A stretch of DNA of 64,000 nt from Agromyces sp. H17E-10 (GTDB lineage: Bacteria > Actinomycetota > Actinomycetes > Actinomycetales > Microbacteriaceae): positions 3,534,001 to 3,598,000 of the forward strand of contig NZ_CP095042.1 in the NCBI RefSeq assembly GCF_022919715.1, read 5' to 3'. The translations under genes and the position numbers were made by a program. Shown piece by piece: positions 60,027 to 64,000 of the stretch; position 1 is the stretch's first letter; the number at the start of each line of letters is the position of its first letter. The notes below the pieces were generated by a model that had not been told where the DNA came from, searched no databases, and saw nothing but the letters and a program-made list of their open reading frames with translations.

Positions 60027-60088
60027 GCTCTCTCCTCGGATTCGCGGGGTTCGAGTCTACGTGGGCCGCCCCGTCCGCTAGACTCGCC

Positions 60089-60233
60089 GGAGCGAAGGGG
60101 AGTATCCCGCGGGGCGAGCGCCCCGACCCACGATCGTCAGTACGAGCGCCGATGCAGCCGCTCCGGGCGTGGGAGTGACCGAGGTCACGAGGGAGAGACT
60201 TTCGGGTCCTGTCGTACCCTGATCCCCGAAAGG
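60089..60233 (+). promoter_or_regulatory. yybP-ykoY type (Mn2+) riboswitch with SD-masking platform for terC
   Basis: The leader begins just after a -10 box TAGACT (60079-60084). P1 forms between GGAGCGAA (60089-60096) and TTCGGGTCC (60201-60209). The conserved GGGGAGTA follows P1 (60097-60104), with CGTCAGTACG and the GAGAGACTTT side later, as in the yybP-ykoY class. CTTTCGGG (60199-60206) is also perfectly complementary to CCCGAAAG (60225-60232), which contains the Shine-Dalgarno GAAAGG (60228-60233). Forming P1 should therefore free the ribosome-binding site. Confidence 0.75.
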
Positions 60234-60239
60234 TTCAAC

Positions 60240-61277
60240 GTGCTCGAACTCCCCATCTGGTTCGAAGTCGGCTCCCTCGTCGTCCTGACGCTCATCCTCG
60301 TCGGCGACCTGCTGCTCGTGCTCAAGCGCCCGCACGTGCCATCGATGAAGGAGTCGACCCTCTGGGTCGTCTTCTACGTCGTGCTCGCGCTCGTGTTCGC
60401 CGGGCTCATGTACCTCTTCGCGGGCGGTGAGTTCGCGGGCCAGTTCCTCGCGGGCTGGCTGACCGAGTACAGCCTCTCGATCGACAACCTCTTCGTGTTC
60501 GTCATCATCATGGCGAAGTTCGCCGTGCCGCGGAAGCTGCAGCAGGAGGTGCTCATGGTGGGCATCATCATCGCGCTCGTGCTGCGCGGCATCTTCATCC
60601 TGCTCGGCGCCTCGCTCATCGAGAACTTCAGCTGGATCTTCTACATCTTCGGCGCCTGGCTCGTCTGGACCGCGATCCAGCAGGTGCGCGGCGACCATGA
60701 CGACGACGACTCCGACACGTTCGTCGTGCGGATGCTCCGCAAGCGCGTCCGCCTCACCGACGACTACGACGGGGTGAAGCTGCGCACGACGATCGACGGC
60801 AAGCGGTTCTTCACGCCGATGCTCATCGTCTTCATCGCGATCGGCACGACCGACCTGCTCTTCGCCCTCGACTCGATCCCCGCGATCTTCGGCATCACCC
60901 AGTCGGCGTTCATCGTGTTCACGGCGAACGTGTTCGCGCTCATGGGGCTGCGGCAGCTCTACTTCATGCTCGGCGGCCTCCTCGAGCGCCTCGAGTACCT
61001 GAAGTACGGCATCGCGTTCATCCTCGCCTTCATCGGGGTGAAGCTCGTGTTCCACGCGATGCACGTCAACGAGCTGCCGTTCCTGAACGGCGGCGAGCCG
61101 ATCGAGTGGGCGCCCGAGATCTCGACGTGGATGTCGCTCGGCGTCATCGTGGTCGCCATGCTCGTGGCCACGGTCGCGAGCCTCGTCAAGGCGCGCGTCG
61201 ACGCGAAGCGCCGCGGACACACGCTCATGGAGGAAGTGCCGCACTTCACCGACGACGCCGAGCGGTCGGGCCGCTGA
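60240..61277 (+). CDS. TerC family integral membrane protein (probable Mn2+ exporter)
   Basis: A 345-residue membrane protein with about nine hydrophobic segments. The conserved acidic residues lie within the membrane in LTEYSLSIDNLFVFVIIMAKF and TTDLLFALDSIPAIFGITQ, the two TerC repeats. WVVFYVVLALVFAGLMYLF is the preceding helix. Family members such as MntP-like Alx/YkoY proteins export manganese. Here the yybP-ykoY-type riboswitch in the leader strongly supports manganese control. The GTG start has GAAAGG 6 nt upstream, the sequence that the leader can sequester. The older tellurite-resistance name says little about function. Confidence 0.9.
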   Translation: MLELPIWFEVGSLVVLTLILVGDLLLVLKRPHVPSMKESTLWVVFYVVLALVFAGLMYLFAGGEFAGQFLAGWLTEYSLSIDNLFVFVIIMAKFAVPRKLQQEVLMVGIIIALVLRGIFILLGASLIENFSWIFYIFGAWLVWTAIQQVRGDHDDDDSDTFVVRMLRKRVRLTDDYDGVKLRTTIDGKRFFTPMLIVFIAIGTTDLLFALDSIPAIFGITQSAFIVFTANVFALMGLRQLYFMLGGLLERLEYLKYGIAFILAFIGVKLVFHAMHVNELPFLNGGEPIEWAPEISTWMSLGVIVVAMLVATVASLVKARVDAKRRGHTLMEEVPHFTDDAERSGR

Positions 61278-61322
61278 GCCCCTCGTTCTCCACATGCGCG
61301 GGCGCCGGGGCGCCGGACTTGC

Positions 61323-61328
61323 TACCGT
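61323..61328 (+). promoter_or_regulatory. Candidate -10 box for the phosphatase/FHA/kinase operon
   Basis: TACCGT lies about 70 nt before the GTG at 61398 in the 120-nt gap after terC. GAGGAG (61388-61393) is the ribosome-binding site. Confidence 0.35.
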
Positions 61329-61397
61329 GGACGGGCGACGCCCCGGCGGCGTCGCTCGGGCTGCCGTCCCGACCGTCCCGCCCTACCGAGGAGTTCC

Positions 61398-62270
61398 GTG
61401 CCAGGTGATGCCGAGGGCGTCGTCGCCCTGACTCGCGGCTCAGCGCTCATCGCGCATTCGGCGCGCACCGATCTCGGACTCGTCCGCAGCGTGAACGAGG
61501 ACGCGGTGTTCGCCGAGGCGCCGGTGTACCTCGTCGCCGACGGAATGGGCGGCCATGCCCGAGGCGACGCCGCCAGCCAGGCGGTCGTCGACACCTTCCG
61601 CCGTCACATCGAGCCGGGCACGCCGCCCTCGCCCGAGCAGGTCCTCGACGCGATCCACAGCTCGAACGACGCGGTGCGCGCGCTCAGCGACGACGGCGAC
61701 GAGGGCACCGCGGTGGCCGGCACGACGCTCGCGGGCGTCGCGCTCGTCGACGCGGGCGACGCCGGCGGGTTCCACTGGATGGCGTTCAACATCGGCGACT
61801 CCCGCATCTACTCCTGGGACGGCCGCTCGCTCGAGCAGTTGAGCGTCGACCACTCGGCCGTGCAGGAGCTCATCGACGCCGGGCTGATCAGCGCCCACGA
61901 CGCCGAACGCCACCCCGAGCGCAACGTGATCACGCGCGCGCTCGGGGCCGACGACCTCGTCGAGCCCGATGTCTGGCTCGTTCCGGCCGCGGGCCGCCAG
62001 GTGTTCCTCATCTGCTCCGACGGCCTCACGAAAGAGCTCGCCGACGATCGCATCGCGGCGATCCTCGCGGGCGACGCCGCCCACCCGGCGGGCATGGCGG
62101 GCGAACTCGTCGATGCGGCGCTCGCCCACGGCGGTCGCGACAACGTGAGCGTCGTGGTCGTCGAGTCCTCCATCGGCGGCGAGGCCGACGACGGCGAGGC
62201 CACGCGCGACCGGGGGGTCGAAGCGGTCGAAGAGACGAGACCACGAGAAGAGGGGGGTCGCGATGCCTGA
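61398..62270 (+). CDS. PP2C-type Ser/Thr protein phosphatase
   Basis: A 290-residue PPM-family phosphatase. ARTDLGLVRSVNEDAVFA, YLVADGMGGHARGDAAS (metal-binding DGMGGH), AFNIGDSRIYSW, DHSAVQELIDAG, ICSDGLTKEL and GGRDNVSVVVVE are the successive PP2C motifs with all metal-binding aspartates. It is soluble, without a membrane helix. It should reverse phosphorylation by the kinase encoded two genes downstream. GTG start with GAGGAG 4 nt upstream. It overlaps the FHA gene by 8 nt. The last 35 residues are charged and probably disordered. Confidence 0.9.
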   Translation: MPGDAEGVVALTRGSALIAHSARTDLGLVRSVNEDAVFAEAPVYLVADGMGGHARGDAASQAVVDTFRRHIEPGTPPSPEQVLDAIHSSNDAVRALSDDGDEGTAVAGTTLAGVALVDAGDAGGFHWMAFNIGDSRIYSWDGRSLEQLSVDHSAVQELIDAGLISAHDAERHPERNVITRALGADDLVEPDVWLVPAAGRQVFLICSDGLTKELADDRIAAILAGDAAHPAGMAGELVDAALAHGGRDNVSVVVVESSIGGEADDGEATRDRGVEAVEETRPREEGGRDA

Positions 62271-63528
62271 GTTTCGCGCAGACGTGCAGGGCGACGCGGT
62301 CGCGGCGGTTCGGGCGGGGGCCGCGCTCATCGTGTCGGGCCCGGCGGCGCCTTCGATCGCGACCGAGCTGTGGCCGACCCTCAGCCCCGACGCGTCGACC
62401 GAGGTGATCGAGCGGCTGACGGCCGACGGCCTCGGACGCACACCAGACTTCGCGCTCGCGACCTGGTCGGGCGAGGCGGGAGCGCTCGGCACGGTCCGCA
62501 TCATCGTGCGCGGCGCGTTCGAGGTCGTCGCGGGCGACGCGGTGGTGTCGGGTGCAGCCGTGTCGACCTGGGCCGAGCGCGTCGTCGAGGGCGTCGAGCG
62601 CATCATGGTGACCGCGGCGGGCATCGGGGCGGATGCCTCGTGGCTGCCCATCCTCGACGGCGTCGTGCCGACCGCGGCGATCGCGGTGCCCCACGCCGAC
62701 GGGTCCGACGCATCGCCGGTGCGCAGTGCGGCGAGCTCGGCAGCGCCATCGCAGCCGGCCGGTCGGGTCGTGGCCGAGGCATCCGCGTCGAAGGGGCCGC
62801 AGACGGCGCCCACCGTGCTCGCGCCGGTGCCGCCCGCCAGCGTGCCCGAGACCCCGGCTCCCGAGGCGCCCGTCGTCGCCCCGGCTCCGGAGGCGCCCGT
62901 GCCGGCCCCGACCGCACCTGAGCACACGATCGCGCCCGTCGAAGAGACGATCGTCGGCGTCTCGGAGCTCATCCAGCCGCCCGCGGCGACCGCGGCCGGC
63001 GGGGCGGCCGAGCCCGAGACCGACCTCGACGAGACCATCGCACGACCGGCGGGCGAGTTCGTCTCGCCGCCGATCGGCGACGGCGACCACGACGGGCTGA
63101 CGATCGCGAGTTCCGACATCCAGCGCCTGCGCGCCGAGCGCGACGCCTCCCGTCCGTCGGCACCCGAGGCGGCTTCGCCGGCCGCCGGGCCCGAGGTGCG
63201 GCTGCGCATGCCCGACGGCAGCTTCGAGCCGCTCGTGCACGAGATCGTGCTCGGTCGCGCCCCGAGTGTGAGCAAGGTCTCGGGCGGGCGCCTGCCGCGC
63301 ATCGTCACGATCGGCCAGGGCGACGCCGACATCTCGCGCAGCCACGTGCGCCTCGCGCTCGAGGGCGGCACCGTCGTCGTCACCGACCTGCACTCGCGCA
63401 ACGGCACCCTCGTCGTCGCGCCCGGCAAGCCGCCCGTGAAGCTGCGCGCGGGCGAGCCCACGCCCGTGCTGATCGGCACCGTCGTCGACCTCGGCGGCGG
63501 CTGGACCATCCAGGTGGTCGGCGACTGA
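62263..63528 (+). CDS. FHA-domain protein
   Basis: A 421-residue protein. The N-terminal 145 residues form an unrecognised alpha/beta domain with LWPTLSPDASTEVIERL and FALATWSGEAGALG, rather like a PP2C-associated partner. A Pro/Ala/Glu-rich disordered region (about 150-315) follows. The C-terminal FHA domain (about 318-420) has VLGRAPSVSK, DADISRSHVRLAL and VTDLHSRNGTLV, the Gly-Arg, Ser-His and Asn-Gly residues that read phosphothreonine. It probably recruits substrates or partners of the adjoining kinase. It overlaps the phosphatase gene by 8 nt and the kinase start shares its stop (TGATG). Confidence 0.87.
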   Translation: MPEFRADVQGDAVAAVRAGAALIVSGPAAPSIATELWPTLSPDASTEVIERLTADGLGRTPDFALATWSGEAGALGTVRIIVRGAFEVVAGDAVVSGAAVSTWAERVVEGVERIMVTAAGIGADASWLPILDGVVPTAAIAVPHADGSDASPVRSAASSAAPSQPAGRVVAEASASKGPQTAPTVLAPVPPASVPETPAPEAPVVAPAPEAPVPAPTAPEHTIAPVEETIVGVSELIQPPAATAAGGAAEPETDLDETIARPAGEFVSPPIGDGDHDGLTIASSDIQRLRAERDASRPSAPEAASPAAGPEVRLRMPDGSFEPLVHEIVLGRAPSVSKVSGGRLPRIVTIGQGDADISRSHVRLALEGGTVVVTDLHSRNGTLVVAPGKPPVKLRAGEPTPVLIGTVVDLGGGWTIQVVGD

Positions 63529-64000
63529 TGCGCCGCGCCCCGTCGACCCCGCCCGACCTGCCGGGCTACTCGTCGCTCGGCCTGCTCGGCTCGGGCGGCT
63601 TCGCCGACGTCTTCCTGTACGAGCAGAAGCTGCCGCGCCGCAAGGTCGCGGTCAAGGTGCTGCTCACCGAGGAGCTCGGCCGCGACACCCGCGCACAGTT
63701 CGTCGCCGAGGCGAACCTCATGGCGCAGCTGTCGGCGCACCCGTTCATCGTCACGATCTTCCACGCCGACGTGTCGGCCGACGGTCGGCCGTACTTCGTC
63801 ATGGAGTACTGCTCGGGGCCGAGCCTCGCCGAGCGCTACAAGCGCGAGCCGTTCTCGGTCGAGGACGCGCTGCGTACGGGCGTGCGCCTCGCGGGCGCGA
63901 TCGCCACGGCGCACGCCGCCGGCATCCTGCACCGCGACATCAAGCCCGCGAACGTGCTCACGAACGACTACGGCTGGCCCGCGCTCACCGACTTCGGCAT
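63528..64000 (+). CDS. Ser/Thr protein kinase, N-terminal part (runs off the window)
   Basis: The first 157 residues of a Hanks-type kinase, with no stop before the window edge. The Gly-rich loop is LLGSGGFADVFLYE (about 18-31), the ATP-anchoring lysine is in KVAVKVL, and the catalytic loop reads ILHRDIKPANVL. The sequence ends at the DFG motif in LTDFGI. All catalytic residues seen so far are intact, so the kinase should be active. The C-terminal regulatory, membrane or sensory region is not visible. ATG overlaps the FHA stop by one base (TGATG). With the PP2C and FHA genes it forms a complete write-read-erase phosphorylation module. Confidence 0.9.
   Translation, partial: MRRAPSTPPDLPGYSSLGLLGSGGFADVFLYEQKLPRRKVAVKVLLTEELGRDTRAQFVAEANLMAQLSAHPFIVTIFHADVSADGRPYFVMEYCSGPSLAERYKREPFSVEDALRTGVRLAGAIATAHAAGILHRDIKPANVLTNDYGWPALTDFG

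Noticed and set aside
60215..60220. TACCCT as a -10 box for terC
   Set aside because: It falls inside the riboswitch expression platform; TAGACT at 60079-60084, right before the P1 stem, is a better promoter.

Overview
The window is 64 kb of GC-rich (about 70 %) actinobacterial chromosome, most likely Microbacteriaceae and Agromyces-like. This family-level call is an inference. It rests on codon use (third positions almost always G or C), many leaderless promoters in which a TAnnnT box ends 6-7 nt before the ATG, a DUF222/HNH nuclease, a DUF6458 protein and the gltX / tRNA-Gln arrangement. I see no prophage, insertion sequence, integrase, CRISPR array or replication origin. There is no gene-free stretch longer than 300 bases. 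The longest gaps hold duplicated palindromic elements (12592-12829, 5072-5265), hairpins, or a riboswitch (60027-60239).

Layout. 1-10.9 kb: end of a nucleotidase, cutC, three coupled membrane proteins, serA, a TetR/MFS efflux pair with a clear operator, a DUF6458 protein, then leuB, ilvE and a GNAT acetyltransferase. 11-18.3 kb: DUF222/HNH nuclease, FAH-family hydrolase, truncated haemoglobin, a divergent PLP enzyme/LysR pair, gltX, tRNA-Gln(CTG). 18.3-22.7 kb: a first amine module (TetR, APC permease, flavin amine oxidase). 22.7-29.8 kb: TspO-like protein, ArsR/MFS operon with a three-half-site operator, PadR/membrane-protein operon with a perfect operator, and a UvrA-like paralogue with an Ala-rich repeat linker.

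29.9-42.9 kb is the most unusual part. It has a left-going operon (glucosamine-kinase-like enzyme, SIS sugar isomerase, Tat-exported amine oxidase) and a divergent polyamine-type ABC importer (potD-B-C-A). A TetR regulator follows, diverging from a second right-going operon (MGT-like glycosyltransferase, PuuB/DAO-like oxidase, aminobutyraldehyde-dehydrogenase-like enzyme). Polyamine-type uptake and oxidation genes thus share a locus with amino-sugar kinase, sugar isomerase and glycosyltransferase genes. This suggests handling of an amino-sugar/polyamine conjugate or a dual nitrogen-source pathway.

43-47.8 kb: galU with anomalous codon use in its middle, an MFS/glutaminase operon, and a b-type cytochrome. 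47.8-55.7 kb: ankyrin lipoprotein and GntR regulator, divergent from a cytosine-deaminase-like amidohydrolase and a complete oligopeptide-type ABC transporter. 55.8-64 kb: a class A penicillin-binding protein, a metallo-hydrolase, tRNA-Glu(CTC), a YqhA-like membrane protein, and terC behind a yybP-ykoY-type (Mn2+) riboswitch that appears to mask its Shine-Dalgarno sequence. The window ends in a PP2C phosphatase / FHA / Ser-Thr kinase operon that runs off the edge.

Two genome-scale patterns recur. The word GGATGCC/GGCATCC is over-represented and builds several intergenic hairpins. A separate palindromic element with GGGGGTGCTTT...CCGCAAG arms occurs twice, after serA and after gltX.
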